Assembly (NCBI GenBank): GCA_013180625.2
Contig: SNVD02014566.1
Span: forward strand, 434,001 to 498,000
Source: Boswellia sacra
Taxonomy: Eukaryota; Streptophyta; Magnoliopsida; Sapindales; Burseraceae
DNA length: 64,000 nucleotides
Direction of reading: 5' to 3'
The position numbers were made by a program, and so were the translations under genes. The notes below the pieces were generated by a model. That model did no database searches. It had not been told where the DNA came from and was given only the letters and a program-made list of their open reading frames with translations. How positions within the stretch are numbered: the first letter of the stretch is position 1; each line of letters starts with the position of its first letter. This document shows positions 37,501 to 50,391 of the stretch, in pieces.

Positions 37501-38916
37501 AGTAATGCCCCTCACCTTTTCCACAGTTTTGTTTTCCTTGATCTCCCAACCCCCTTTGTTCCAGAAGGGCGATTCATGAGTAGACAGTTAGGTACATAGG
37601 ATTAACTGATATGGCCCGCCAGCATTGTCTATTTCTTAAAGAGTAATAAACATGTAGTGTCCCCATCATACTTCCCTTTCTCGATTTCCAAAACTCCTAA
37701 GAAATTGATATTTATGGTTACTGGAGAAGGATTCTAGACTCGGTTTGAGGGATGCCCCAAAAGATATGCCAGTTCATCGATTCATTACTATTGTATCAAT
37801 CCTTACAACTTTTTTTTTTCTCCTCCATGGTACCATCAATGACTAATTAATTTCAACTGCTAAGCCATGCACTGGAGACTAACAATAGATTTTCTTTTTT
37901 TCCTTCCTTCAAAAGAAAAACAAAGGAAAATGTAAACTATAGTAATAACTAGACAATATAGGAAACTTTAGACTTGAAAATCACAGTTTTGAGTTAAAAG
38001 TGTCTTATTCCAGAAAGCATCAATAATGACATAGTAAGTTCCCATCTTTGTTGTCAACATAGAGAATCAACTGACTGCTTAAACTCATGTGAATTTAATC
38101 CATTGGAATATCTGAAATGTTGAATGCAGGTTCATGTATATGTGGAGGTCAATGCATCAGTCCCATGAAATTCAGAATGGCATTGTGCAGCAAGTCCGTG
38201 GCCTTGTGAACCGATCGGCCAAGGGTGACTCAACTACTGAAATGCACCGACAGGCAACTCGTGACCTAGAGTCAGCTGTCTCTGCCTGGCACTCTAGTTT
38301 CTGTCGCCTAATAAAATTCCAACGTGATTTTATCCAGTCCCTTCACGGTTGGTTCAAGCTCACCCTTTTTCCTGTCAGCAACGACAACATCAATAGCATC
38401 GCAGAATGCTCTGAAGTTTATGCCTTCTGTGATGAATGGAAGCACGCCCTTGAACGTGTTCCTGATACAGTTGCTTCTGAAGCAATTAAGAGCTTTATCA
38501 ACGTTGTTCATGTGATATCAGTAAAACAAACAGAAGAGCTTAAAATTAAAAAGCGAACTGAAACTGCCTCGAAGGAGCTCGAGAAGAAGGCTTCATCTCT
38601 TCGGAACATAGAAAGGAAGTTCTACAATTCATACTCTATGGTTGGTCTTGGACTTCCTGATCGTGGGCCTGATAACGGACAAGTGTTAGATGCTCGGGAC
38701 CCACTTGCGGAGAAAAAATCTGAGCTTGCTGCCTGCCAACGACGGGTGGAAGATGAGATGCTGAAGCATTCCAATGCAGTAGAAGTAACACGAGCAATGA
38801 CATTGAACAATCTTCAGACTGGCCTGCCGGGAGTTTTCCAGGCATTGACCAGCTTTTCCGCCTTATTTGCTGAAGCACTAGCAGCAGTATGCACCCGTTC
38901 TTATGCTATCAAATAG
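34557..38916 (+). CDS. DUF630/DUF632 protein (NRG2/REL2-like), possibly N-myristoylated
   Basis: Four exons: 34557-35736, 35821-36005, 36525-36748 and 38130-38916, giving 791 residues with phases closing. I start at [20 protein letters not shown] because that is the invariant DUF630 N-terminus. The frame stays open further upstream, but only through a low-complexity lysine-rich stretch. Gly2-Cys3 predicts myristoylation and possibly palmitoylation, so plasma-membrane attachment is likely. Order: DUF630 (1-60), Pro-rich linker (about 80-150), Gln-rich and Glu/Thr-repeat acidic region (about 205-320), then DUF632 from about residue 345. That domain includes [63 protein letters not shown] and a helical C-terminus. 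Known relatives act in nitrate signalling (NRG2) and leaf rolling (REL2); the molecular activity is not established. Intron 3 (1.38 kb) contains a MITE. Confidence 0.93.
36171..36190. repeat. (GA)n microsatellite in intron 2 of the DUF632 gene
   Basis: Ten uninterrupted GA units within the intron between 36006 and 36524. Intron 1 of the same gene also has a short (ATA)n run at about 35777-35793. Confidence 0.85.
37012..37248. mobile_element. MITE in intron 3 of the DUF632 gene
   Basis: About 237 bp with strong terminal inverted repeats: the left begins GCTATAGTGCCGCAGCTGCA and the reversed right begins GCTAGAGTGCTGCAGCTGCA, both then reading (A/C)TGATGCAGC-like sequence. The inside is AT-rich and non-coding. 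Its ends resemble those of a MITE in the VAD1-like gene at 59380-59609. Confidence 0.7.
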
Positions 38917-41266
38917 ATATATACCGTAATTATACTAGAATTTTTGAGGTAAGTTAAAATTCATAAGAGATGGATTTTTGGCCTGTAAGCTCCCAATCAT
39001 ATTGCTTTTTTTTCTTTTTTGGTAGTGGGGAAGGGGGTTTTGATATGTAAATATATGGTTTTTTTTTTGTTTTTTTGATTGGTGGTTTTGGCTCGTTTAA
39101 TTGCAATTTTGGTGTCGAAGTGGGTGATGTCTTTGTACAGGAAATTGCTTTGATTGTTGTAATCAGGAATTGGCAATTTCAGCAAAGTGAATAAATATAC
39201 AACTGGTTTTCGCTCTTCCAAGATGTATATCCTCTCATTCCATGTTCATAAATTAATTTTCCAAGTAAAGGTTTCCAATCTCAATTGCCAAATCTATTCT
39301 GGTAGTAGTGGAAAGTTATTTCTACAATCTTGACCAAGTTGTTCTTGTAGGCACCAGATGTCTCACCATTATGCGTTAAAACTTCAGTGGGAGTTTCATG
39401 TTATTTGCGTTGTATCATGTTATTCACCTTTTAAAAGGTTTCACTTATTTTTTTATTTATTTAATAATTTCTTCATATAAGAATATTTTTTAAATAATCA
39501 AAATCAAGAATTAATATACCGCAAGGGGAGGAAATGATAAATAATCAGCTTCTCGTTGATGCCTTCGGCTGAGTTGGCAAAACAACCCAGTTCTGACATG
39601 TCGAGTTCAGGTGTGAGTGAGTCAGTCAGATCGTATCATCACCTAACGGCGATTGCTTTGATTTGAAGAACTTTCCTCGTTAAAAAGTGAACAGAAAAAT
39701 GATAAGCCCATTAAGAAAAGACAAGAAGATGATAAGATGTGAAGTCCAATAGCATATCTCCACATGGATCGAACCACTTAAGAGTAGAATGGTGGGAGGG
39801 AGGGGGACCAAGTCATTGAATGAAATTAAAGTTGAAGATTGTGGGCCTCCCTCAATTCTCTCTTTTTAATGTATGAGGGCAGCATGGAGGCTGTAGCCAT
39901 TGTAATTGTACAGCCTGTCGTAATCGTCTATTCCTTGCTTGTTCTGGGTGGGTGCCCACCTATTTTGGTTTCTTCGACAGCCACACTTCTTTTTCAACAA
40001 CTCGTTTCGACCTTCAACTTTTATTTTTTTTAATTAATCTATTTCAAGACCCAATTACCAGCAAACTCCAGGTCAGGAGCTGATAACTCTGTGGGGTCTG
40101 GGCCATTATAAACTTCTCAAATTCTGTACTGTGCAAATGGGCTCAGTTGGTCCACCCCAACTCACCATGTACTTAGCATGCTGAATTTTGACATCTATCC
40201 CCGTCAATTTTTACTCCTCGTCGTAGATTTAGATAATCCTATATTTATAATCTACTTATAATTAAGTATTCTTACGATATGAGTTAAACAAATTTATTGA
40301 AAGAGAAAAATTAAAAATAAATAACGAAAGTTACGTTATTAATAAGGTTTTATTAACTCAGATTAAAAAAAATTGAAGATAAATGAGTTATAAATGTAGT
40401 ACTATCCTTTAAATTTTAACCACCTAAACTTGTAAAGTAATGCAAAATCTTCTTCCCTCTAATTTAAACCATAAATTTTACCAACGAACATTAAGGTGGT
40501 GGAATAATACCCATAGACAAGATCTTCTTGAAGCCAAACGATGTTCATTCATTCAAAGAAGAAAGCACAACTTCGCTTCACGCACAAATCCCAGCATCAT
40601 ATTCTTTGATTGTCTATGGTTGCTACGAATTCCACTTCTACACGAGAAGATGTTTCTCGATCGTTGTATTCTTCAACGAAGAATCTGTCTCTTTCACATA
40701 AGAGATTGGACCCCAGGACAAGACACCGCTCTTTTATCTATAAAACCGTTGAAAGAACAATCACATTAGTCTTCTTAAGTCTTCCGACTGCCACGACTTT
40801 GTAGGGGTATCATTGTAATTATTTCTCAACGTCATATGCCTCTGGCCCCATTATTGACTCGAGTCATTTGATTGTTCTACTCCTACTCCTAAGCGCCAAT
40901 GTGTCACATTCATTACACATAATTTATGCCAAAAGCAAGTCTGCCTCATCCAATTACGAAGGGGACAAAATACAAAATCTTTATAAACTCAGATTCACAA
41001 CTTTAGCTGTATTAGAAAGATAATAAATACTCTACTTGGAAGACTACGTTTTTTTTTTTTTTTTTGGGTTATCCAATCTATTGTAATGACTGATCACGGT
41101 GTGATCCAACAAGCTTTTTAAACTTAAGCTATTGATTTCCAAATGTGATGAATTTTTCTTTCAAGATATAGGAAGCTGAACTGGATTATCAGCACAGGCA
41201 AACTCTAGCCAGGAAGGATAAATGATGATACAAATACAACACATCGCAACAACCGTTTCATCCCTA
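38917..41266. other. Intergenic DNA between the DUF632 and AGC-kinase genes
   Basis: Convergent 3' flanks. Open frames at 39839-40033 and 40440-40804 (plus) have no recognisable domain and no splice or promoter support. The rest is AT-rich. No gene called. Confidence 0.45.
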
Positions 41267-44247
41267 CTAGAAGAACTCGAAGTCCAGATATTTACCGCCA
41301 GACTTCGGGTCTGTCCCCACCATCCTTTTACTGCTGCTGCTGACCCCTAATGGATCAACAGGTCCAAATTTCCCAGGAAGTTCAGTCTCCACTGGTCTTG
41401 GCACTTCTGGTGGTGTGCTGCACCGAATTAGAGCCCAATTCACACCTTCAAAGAACGGATGCTGCTTTATCTCGGTCGCTCCCCTCTTCACTCCTAGCCG
41501 GTGCTGTGGTTCCTTCACCAGCAGGCCCCTTATCAAATCACGACTTGCATAACTAGTTGCCGGTGAATCTGGGAATCTCAGTTGTTGTCCCACCACATTA
41601 AACAATGTAGCACGGTTTCCTGAACCTTTGAATGGGGTTTTACCATACAGTAGTTCATGCAAGAAAATGCCAAATGTCCACCAATCAACTGCACTACCAT
41701 GGCCCTCCCCCTTGATAATTTCAGGGGCTAGATACTCGTGGGTTCCAACAAATGACATGGAACGGGCTGCAGTGGGCTCCGCAACAAGCTCTGGAAGTGT
41801 GCTGGCTGGCAAGCCAAGGTCAGATCGAGGTTTTCGCGGTTTCTTCTTGCTTTTCTGAGGGAATATCCGAGGTATAAAGCAGGCAGGCTGTATGCATACA
41901 TTCGAGGGCTCAATACAGGTAGGCTGAACACAAAATGCGCCGCCAGCTGCCCGCTTTGATGGGTCAGAATCAAATGAGGTCTTTATCAGAGTGGGGGAAA
42001 CTGTGCATCTTAAAGAAAGGTCAAAGTCTGAGAGCATAATGTGGCCATCATCACGGACCAGAACATTTTCAGGTTTCAGGTCTCTGTATACAACACCAAG
42101 CATGTGGAGATATTCAAGTGCCAACAAAACCTCTGCAGCATAAAATCTGCATATGAAGAAGAAAAGAGAATAAGTTAGACGTGACTGATAAATTTCTAAC
42201 AAAGACTTAAGACACGCAGATACAAATGGCATCTCAAACATGATAAACATCAAATAACCATGACATTAGCTCTCTAGCCTTCTTATACTGAATGAGATAT
42301 ATTCTTGACCAAAAATTAATGAAGTGCAGCTTAATTGTACATTGAGTGAGCAACTTATGTTTTTCATGCATTCAGAGCAAGCACTCAAAAGACTAGCACC
42401 ACTAGAAGGAAAATATAAGTTAAAGCAGTGGCAAAGACAATTATCACTCGAGGAACATTAACAAGCATGTCTAGAGCATCCAAAGATATCACTGAAGTGG
42501 AGATCTAAATCACCTTTCGGCTATGAGAGCGGTACCAACAAAGAAAGAACCTTGGATTCAAAGGTAAAGGGAACTACAGAAGCATCATCTTATAGATGTG
42601 CAACACATAATTCAAGATGTCTACAGGGTCAAGGACTCAAAAGAGGTAAAATCAGGAAAGGAGGAGGATTTTATGTCAGCAAGCCGACAAATGTATTTGT
42701 AGTAACAGTCCATCTCCTCATTGAGGTTCCTTACTCATCCTCAAACACTCCTGAGTCCAGACATCCTAAAACAAGAAAGAAAGAAACCATTCTTTCTAGA
42801 TCTTACGACATATTCACCCCAAAATTCTCAAAATGAGGACAAGATCATGCAATAGAAAAAACGAAACAAAGACATAAGCCTTGTTACATGTTGAACACTT
42901 GAAACAAAATAATAAACCAGGGAAGAAAGCTAAGAGTATGTCAGAAGATTAGAAAACGCACCTTGCAGCATATTCAGAGAAATGTTTCCCAGGCTGCCTT
43001 TGCCTTAAAGTGTGCAGATCACCTCCCGGACAATATTCCATGACTAAACATGAGAACCTATCAGTCTCAAAATGTGTATACAATGTTGGAAGAAATGGAT
43101 GGTCTAATAGCTGCAAAATCTCCCTTTCTGTCTGAGCCCTAGTCAACTTCTTCCTACTAGCAAGGGATGCCTTGTCCATTACTTTCATTGCAAAATAACA
43201 CCGAGTACTGCTCAGCTCTGAGAGATACACACTGCCAATATCACCACAACCAAGTCGCTTGAGTAATCTAAAATGACTCATGCCAAGGATTCCATCTCGA
43301 GCTCGGATGGCAAGGATAGCCTTCCACCTAGGATCATTTCCTTTGTGAGGTTTATTGGCACTCCCAGTAATGTTGCTCCAATTACTGTCATCACTTAGGC
43401 CGCTGCTGTCACTTGCTCTGCTGATACTTGTCTTTGCACTCTCAAGCGAATCCCCTCTAATGCTCCCCTTTGCACTTTCACAGTTCCTCTCTATACTAAG
43501 CATTCCATCACTTGTAATGGCATCACTCCGATATGTACTAGCACAGCTATTGACGATGCTCATAGCCGTAACAACACCAGTACTGTCAATACTACTATGT
43601 GGACTTACATTGCCACTTGGAGGCAAAGAAGCATCCCACACACATTCCTTCTCCTCTGAATCTGGTGGAAGAAGTGAGTTCTCCGTATTTTGTGATGCAC
43701 GAGGAACTGAAAATGGAGGTGATAATGCACCTATGTCACAGGGTTCATCAACCAAACTTTCTGCTGGTGAGAGAACAGCTGGGATTGGTTTCTTTGTGGG
43801 AACCCTGATTGAAAGATCTTCTAGAAAAGGTCCTTTCCTCGACAAGCTTTTCATTAGACATGCAGCCTCAGATTTGTTTTGACCGATAGGTACATACACT
43901 GTTTTCATTAGATCTGTATCAATTGGTTCTGCAGGATGACTAGCCCCAGAAAAAGAACTAGAGCCACCATCATCAAACAAATCATCGTTGCCCTTAAATG
44001 TAACAATATCAGGCAAATGTTCTTCCCCGTCAGGCAAAGAATCTTTTCCCTTCCATGACCTTACAGGAGGAGGTGAGTCTGAATCTTGGAACTCTCTTGC
44101 ATTAGATCGAACCACTTCTCTCATCAAAACTCTATGCACATTTGATACTTGACCAACTTCCAGCCCTGGGGCAACGCAAGAATTTGATATCCGAACTGGA
44201 ACAGGCAATTTCCCAGGAAGTGCCTTTGATTCTGGAACCTTTTCCAT
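41267..44247 (-). CDS. AGC VIII protein kinase, D6PK/D6PKL-like
   Basis: Two coding exons: 44247-42962 and 42146-41267, giving 721 residues. Ser/Thr kinase of the plant AGC VIII class; D6PK members phosphorylate PIN auxin exporters at the plasma membrane. Visible: [24 protein letters not shown] and [15 protein letters not shown] before the kinase, as in D6PK; glycine loop GCGDIG at 333-338; Lys355; YRDLKPEN with Asp451; the DFD (not DFG) motif at 469-471 that marks AGC VIII; an approximately 85-residue insertion rich in Cys/Pro/Lys; activation segment [12 protein letters not shown] at 560-571; and a C-terminal FEFF resembling a PDK1-docking motif. The N-terminus before the kinase core is about 325 residues, longer than in Arabidopsis D6PK (about 500 residues in total, from memory). 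The start MEKVPES is preferred to an upstream in-frame ATG at 44304, which lies within a likely 5'UTR intron acceptor (AG at about 44299). Confidence 0.92.
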
Positions 44248-45500
44248 GTCTAATGACCATAGAACTTTTACATGGAATAATCTGTCAGCAAAACAACCCT
44301 GCAAATGAGAATAAGATTGGTTTAGCCACTATCTTATTTCACATGTTAGATCTAAATAAGCATTCAATCAAATAGCTTGTAGTTCATTCCTACTTTAGTG
44401 AAATCATTCCATACAGCTTTCTTCTCAAGCAGTAAAACACAACCATCATATGAACTTCCCTAGCTTTAGCCTAATCAAGCAACATACAAAGTGTCTTTAA
44501 CTTTCCTACCAGTAGGCTAACTAAAAGTAGAAACATCATCAACAATATCACGCAAGCAAGACCATATTTTTTTTTTCCAAAAAAACTCAAGCACCCAGGT
44601 TTCCAGATCATAATAAATCTGCTTTAAATGACATATAAAATAGCAATCATCCCAATCTACCTTAGACACTCAATATTCTTGCACTTAAATGAGATTTTCT
44701 CTTCTTCTATTTCTCTGGACAGAAGCAGAATAAAAGAGAATTGAAAAATCTAGCAAATTTTGATTCATTACAAAGAGCAATCAGTTTCAGGACGTCATTA
44801 TGTTTGTAAGTACATGGTAGATCAAGATTCGGGATTTAAAATATGCGAGCAACAAAATCGTTTTTGAGCAGGAAAACCCTAATTTACCTCAGCAGATCAA
44901 GCAGATGACCTGTCAAATCATTAACTTGACTAACAATCACGAGATAAAGAAAAACACGATAAATTAAAAATCAAAACCCCAACCAAAAAGCGGGAAAAAG
45001 AACACAAGCTCAAAAAAGCGAAAAACAAGAAACTCTCCAGATTTTGTCCGCTTTCATTGGAGAGCACAGCGCATTGCCAACATACACACTTGAACTCTAC
45101 GCAAAAACCTTCAGCAAAACAAAAAAAGAATCCGAAGAATTCGAAGCCAGTAATGGTACAAATAGTGATCCCGAAACCACAAAATAAAATAAAAAAGAAT
45201 AAAAAACGGAATATTCATTGCACTCAAACAAAGAAACCAAAAATAAAATAAAATAAAAACGCACCAGTTAAATCAAAAATAATTTTCTGTACGGACAAAC
45301 CGAGAACAAGAATAGAGCAGCAAGTAGAATCAAGCAAGCATTTCAATAAGGCCTCTCTAGAAACTCCGAAAATAAATGGAAAAGCGATAACTGAAGGTTT
45401 GTAGAGCCCGAGCGAGTAGGGCTCGAAGCTCCTTCTTTTCTCTCTCTAGACTGTCGACAGACTCCTCTGCAGCTACAACTAAAGCTTTTGTTGATGGCTT
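44248..45500 (-). other. 5' leader with intron and promoter of the D6PK-like gene
   Basis: A probable 5'UTR intron on the minus strand runs from donor GTAAA at about 44887 to acceptor TGCAG at about 44299, leaving a short leader before the ATG at 44247. A non-coding first exon would lie at about 44888 up to 45.4 kb. The stretch is rich in A and pyrimidine runs. Confidence 0.5.
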
Positions 45501-48500
45501 ATTGCTGCTTTTGCTTTTTTTTTTATTTATTTATTAATTAAAAGAGAAAACTTCGCTTTGCATAGGCAGAGCACTTTAGCTTCTGCGTGAGAGAGGAGAA
45601 GTGTATGTAATTGTTGAAGAGGTGGGGCCACCAGTGGGTCCTGATGGCCCACCTGCTTCCTCTTTCAACTACACTTCTTTTCAAAGCGTGGGGACGCTCC
45701 TCATCTCAGTGTGTGTCATAACCGTGATCCATTTTTCTCAGTGAATCGGGTTTGGAGGATTCTGTTTGTTTCCAATTACAGCCGCACTAATAGCGCGTGT
45801 AAATTCTGGACCAGAGACTGCAAAGCTGATCTTTGTTTCCACTAACCGAACCACTCGGCTATACTTGCTTGCTCTACCCTTTAATTTAATTTAGCATTCT
45901 CTTCATTTCATGCTTCCTTTTTCGCCTGCCATAAATTTGTTTGTAGGCAACTTCTCATCTTCCACTTCTGAGAGTTTATCAAAATACACATGTACTATAT
46001 TTGGACAATTATTTATATTATTCTAAAATGAAATTAATTAAAAAAGTGTATTGAGTAATATCAACCTTCATTTTCTATATCGTTAATTAATAATCTTAAA
46101 TTTATAATTTTTATATAATTCAAAATCTACAATCTTATGTAATAATTTATATAGCAAATCCTGCAGAATCTATAATTTTTATATTTTTTCTGTTTTTTTC
46201 TCTCCATAATTCTTGTCATATAAATCATCACATCAAATTATCGAATTTGAATTATATGAAGGTTAGAAGTCTAATACTATTACTATTGGTCATTATTTTA
46301 GATGAAATATTAACTATAATGGCTAAATTTAACACCAAAAAAAAAAATCAAAGTCTCTAAATCTATAAATGGTATTTGCAACAGTGACATTTGTTAAACA
46401 ATCTCTTATAGTAGTGATAATCTAAGCATATACCATTTGTGCATTGAAGCAAGTGATCTTGAGTAACATTAAACAACAAAATAAAATTTATCATACAAGG
46501 AAAATGTGGTAAGTCTTACTCCCTAAGATAGGAGCGTTTGAAAGCGGGTGGAGACTATCTATATGGAGTTTGAACCATGAAGTGATGAAATGTGAAATTT
46601 TTGTTGAACTTACTAGCATTAAAAGGTTCAAGAGATGCTTGTCTGTGAGCATAAGCAGATGCAGACGATGGCTGGTGGCGACATTGATGTTACCACAAAA
46701 CTGGTAAACGATAGGGTCCACCACGTCGGCCAAGAAAAGATGGACCCATTTGGACCATTCTATAAATATATGGAATGAATTACCATCTCCTTTACCTTTG
46801 CTGCCTAGTATCCGTAGGTGACATGTAGCATTCAGATTTCGGAATTGAAGAACCAAATTAAGAAGAAAAATTTCAAACTTGACCCATTATTAGATTTGAT
46901 TACCAAACGCAAAACAATGACCTTTATTGCAGCTTTGAATTGAAGTAATTGTGAAGTGCAATAGTGGGATATTTTGAAGCAGAGAGAGCCCAGTTCCACT
47001 TTGTATAGAAGGAAAGATTCTCGATGATGCAGGTCCAGTCCACTTACGAACAGTTCATTATTGGAAGATAGGTGGTGGTGAGGACGAAAAAGCACGTGTT
47101 GTCTTGTCGACAATACAAATACAATAGCACCTGTAGAGATATGCAGGAAAATGCCTTAAAAAAACGCAGAGCAATGGATTGGATTTGGACATTCAAGAAA
47201 AGGACGCGTGCGCGTGCATGGTCAATCAGTGTCTTGCTTGCATAGCAGCCAGTCAATAATGGACAAAAGCGTTTAGTAGCAACGGTTGGGGCTGTGGACT
47301 AGAAACGATGAAAATAGTGACCGAGCAATAGACTACGAGACCAAGTCAGTGAGGGGTCAGCTTCCTCTCTGTTCTTTGTTTCTTCAAAATTTTACTCAAA
47401 AATACAAACAGTAGTGGTGCAATCCAACGCTGAGGGTAAATGTTTTGGTAAACAACAAATGATGTGGCAAGATATTGGAGGGATGATGTGGATCATGATT
47501 GGGAAACTTTTTTATGAGTTGATGGTCACGATCAATGGTTCAAGTTGTCATGTGAGTGTCTCAAATCCCATAAAGAAAAGGGGTATAAGTTAGTGATTAA
47601 AATGATTAGTTGAATATTTTACCACTCATTATAAAAACTCATAAATCCACATTTCCAAAAAAGAAATGTTTGGTAATCCATTGTGGGCCTAATGGTTGTT
47701 CCCTTGCTTTTTGAAAAGGGCAAATTAGAGGTTTGAAAGTATGGGCTTTGAGTATTGGAATTAGGAAAAGGGAGCCATTCAAAGGTGGCTTCTTTCATGA
47801 TTCCTTTCTCACTTAAGTCTGGTCCACTATAAGCTTAGCTTTTTTCAGTGCCTGCCTATTCTTGCCCAATTGCCTCTAAATCTTGCGTCAAATGAGGCTT
47901 ATATTATAAGTGTACTTTTTCTGTTCTTATTCAGTTGAGATGAGAGATAAAAGAGAGTAATTAGTAGTCATTTTTAACTTGTTTTCATATCAATAATGCA
48001 ACTCTCTAGAAGTCTCTATGTTTTGAGTTTGGTAAAGTTTAGATGCCTAGAATTAACCAATATGAGTTGGGATCTAAATTTTTCGAAGTGCCAAATTGTT
48101 TCAAGATTTTAGGAACAGTAAAAGATGGTTTTTTAATAATAATATAATTGTATCTTTTTTCTATTGAACAGTAATGTTATCATGTGATCTACGGATGACT
48201 GATCCTATCAACCCAGTCATGTTCTTGCGTGAAATAGTATAAGAGTTAGGCAATTTGTTAATTGTTCATTCGAGCCTGGTCCATCATCTACAATTTTAGT
48301 CAGCCTAACCAGATGATGTGTCTCCCACCATAGTATAAAGTTTTGAGAAAATTAATAAAATTGCCTAAATAAGAGGTTTCTTGGATAAATGACTATATTC
48401 CTGAAAATTTGTTTATTATAATATTGTCAGAAGTTTGACATGTGCTTCACATAACGTTAGACGGTGTCTATTAGGTGCGTATAATAGTGTCCAACAGTGG

Positions 48501-48659
48501 TCCGAGACTCAACATATGATCACGATATATAAAATTTTAGGGATAGGATCATTTTTGCAATTCATTCTTAAATTTGAAATTTTCGAACATTGTTATTCTT
48601 CCCAAAATTATTTATTAATGTTTTATTTTAGTTTCTCTTTCCTATACGGAACCCAATGA
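45501..48659. other. Intergenic DNA, D6PK-like promoter to hAT MITE
   Basis: No supported gene. Three overlapping minus-strand open frames at 46491-47256 (121, 93 and 70 codons) are in different frames and match no family I know. The rest is AT-rich. Confidence 0.4.
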
Positions 48660-48984
48660 GGTATGTCTAGGGGTGTGCAAATTAACCGGACCCGATCTGA
48701 CTCGATCGGGTTGGTCGGGTTAATCGGGTTTTTATTGGGTCAGTATTGAATAGTAACCTGAAATCGGGTTGTAACAATCGGGTTTAAATAGTATCCAATC
48801 GTAATTGGGTTTGAATAATGTGAGCAAATATAATTAAACTCGACCTGACCCGATTGGGTTATAATAGGGTTTATTTTTTTGAAAAACCTGAATTCGGATT
48901 CAAATTCCACAATCCGACACATGGTCGGGTTGAGTCGGGTTTTGAAAAAACCCAATCCGACCCGTTTGCACCTCTAGGTATTTT
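48660..48984. mobile_element. hAT-type MITE with 8-bp target duplication
   Basis: Element 48668-48976 begins TAGGGGTGTGCAAATTAACC and its reversed right end reads TAGAGGTGCAAACGGGTCGG. The TAGGGGTG.. terminus with internal CGGGT(T/C)GGGTT blocks is typical of plant hAT MITEs. Flanks GGTATGTC (48660-48667) and GGTATTTT (48977-48984) agree at 6 of 8 bases, consistent with an aged 8-bp hAT target duplication. Confidence 0.75.
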
Positions 48985-49506
48985 TGTCCCATGGCCTTGT
49001 CACGAGGCACACTGGGCTGGACCAAGAACTGCCAATGCTGCCCGAGCCCATCTCAGATTTCTTTCGCAGTGAAGATAGTCTTATATTTACTACAAGAATA
49101 AATGTGATTACCTTGAACATTATGACATACAATAAAATTTAATAAAAAACTTACTTAAATAAATTTTTAATAATTAAATATATATTTATTGAAACGATGC
49201 ACATGTTAACGACCATTTTTTCAACAATGTACCCAAATCCTTATTTAACGTATCCAACCATTCTGTGTTAAAGACAATCCGTTGCTGAACATTTAATGTG
49301 TCTTAATCACGAGTGCAATCACCTTCAAACACTTTTTGCACGTGTAAGAAGCATGACTGCATCAGAAACTGTGAAAACAAACCATGAATAAGCTGCGTGA
49401 TTACACCCTCATATGGCCACGTCTGCGCCATATTTACTATCTCCCAACTTGCTATCTAGGCCAGCCAAGCCAAAGTCCGCTCAAACATAAAAGCCTTTTT
49501 GCTGCA
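48985..49506. other. Promoter region of the GT31-like gene
   Basis: About 520 bp before the preferred start codon. The reading frame stays open upstream to 49384, but the extra 41 codons precede a typical N-terminal signal-anchor and show no conserved feature, so they are treated as leader. Confidence 0.45.
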
Positions 49507-50391
49507 ATGATGCGGCGGAGACGGCTTATCCTATTTGCATTATTTCCTTCAATCCTTCTCTTTCTCTTCTTCTTTCTTTACAGCTTATTCAATGTTGCAG
49601 TAAAATCCTCTATGCTAGTTTCATCAAAACATGCCATAACCTTTAGTCAAACAAATCATAATCATACCAAATTTAGTCTCCTAATTGGAATCTTAACCCG
49701 CCCGGATAACTATGATCGTCGTCATTTCCTTCGTCTTGTTTATGGTATCCAATCATCTCCCCTAGCTGACATTGACATAAAATTTGTCTTCTGCAAACTC
49801 ACCAAAGAAGAGCAAAGAGTACTCATTGCTCTGGAAATTTTACGTTACAATGACACAATTATTCTCAACTGCACTGAAAATATGAACAATGGCAAGACTT
49901 ACACATATTTCTCTTCCCTCCCCCATGTCGTCTCACAAAAATACGACTATGTTATGAAGGCCGATGATGATGTTTATATTAGACTCTCGCCCTTGTCTGT
50001 GTCCCTGCAGCCATTGCCAAGGCTGGATTTGTATTATGGTTTTGTAATCCCATGTGGCAGCATGAACCCATTTGTGGATTACATGTCAGGAATGGGCTTT
50101 GTGTTGTCATGGGATCTTGTTGAATGGATTGGAAGCTCTGCTATACCTGCAAATGAAACGTATGGGCCTGAGGACAAGTTGGTTGGAAAATGGTTGAATT
50201 TGGGCAATAAGGCGAAGAATCGATTTTCTAATAAGCCTGCTATTTATGATTATCCAGGAACAAATGGTAGGTGCTCTCACCAACTCATTCCTGAAACTGT
50301 GGCAATTCATAGACTTAAGAGGTGGGATCAATGGCTACATGTACTTCGATACTTCAATGTGACTGCACGTCTACATCTCTCCAACCTGTGA
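49507..50391 (+). CDS. GT31-like beta-galactosyltransferase, type II membrane protein
   Basis: Intronless, 294 residues from MMRRRRLILFALF. A basic start followed by a hydrophobic helix (about 7-32) is the type II Golgi anchor; the start was chosen at this anchor, not at the earlier in-frame Met at 49384. The catalytic region has FSLLIGILTRPDNYDRRHFL, FVFCKLTKEEQRVLIALE, the DXD-type metal/nucleotide motif ADDD at about 152-155 (YVMKADDDVYIRL), YMSGMGFVLSWDLVEW, GPEDKLVGKW, and a C-terminal HRLKRWDQW. These match the Galactosyl_T (GT31) family that adds beta-1,3-galactose to glycans or arabinogalactan proteins in the Golgi. The acceptor is unknown. It is shorter than classic plant GALTs and has no galectin domain. 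Confidence 0.85.
   Translation: MMRRRRLILFALFPSILLFLFFFLYSLFNVAVKSSMLVSSKHAITFSQTNHNHTKFSLLIGILTRPDNYDRRHFLRLVYGIQSSPLADIDIKFVFCKLTKEEQRVLIALEILRYNDTIILNCTENMNNGKTYTYFSSLPHVVSQKYDYVMKADDDVYIRLSPLSVSLQPLPRLDLYYGFVIPCGSMNPFVDYMSGMGFVLSWDLVEWIGSSAIPANETYGPEDKLVGKWLNLGNKAKNRFSNKPAIYDYPGTNGRCSHQLIPETVAIHRLKRWDQWLHVLRYFNVTARLHLSNL

Noticed and set aside
43355..43882. Plus-strand open frame of 175 codons
   Set aside because: A shadow of the D6PK-like coding exon on the opposite strand.
25300..46300. Similarity between AT-rich stretches near 25.4 kb and 46.2 kb
   Set aside because: Only short, scattered matches such as TATGAA(A/G)GTT were seen, not enough to call a repeat family.
49384..49506. Upstream in-frame Met of the GT31-like frame
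   Set aside because: The extra residues precede a standard type II signal-anchor and show no conserved feature; the start at 49507 is more likely.
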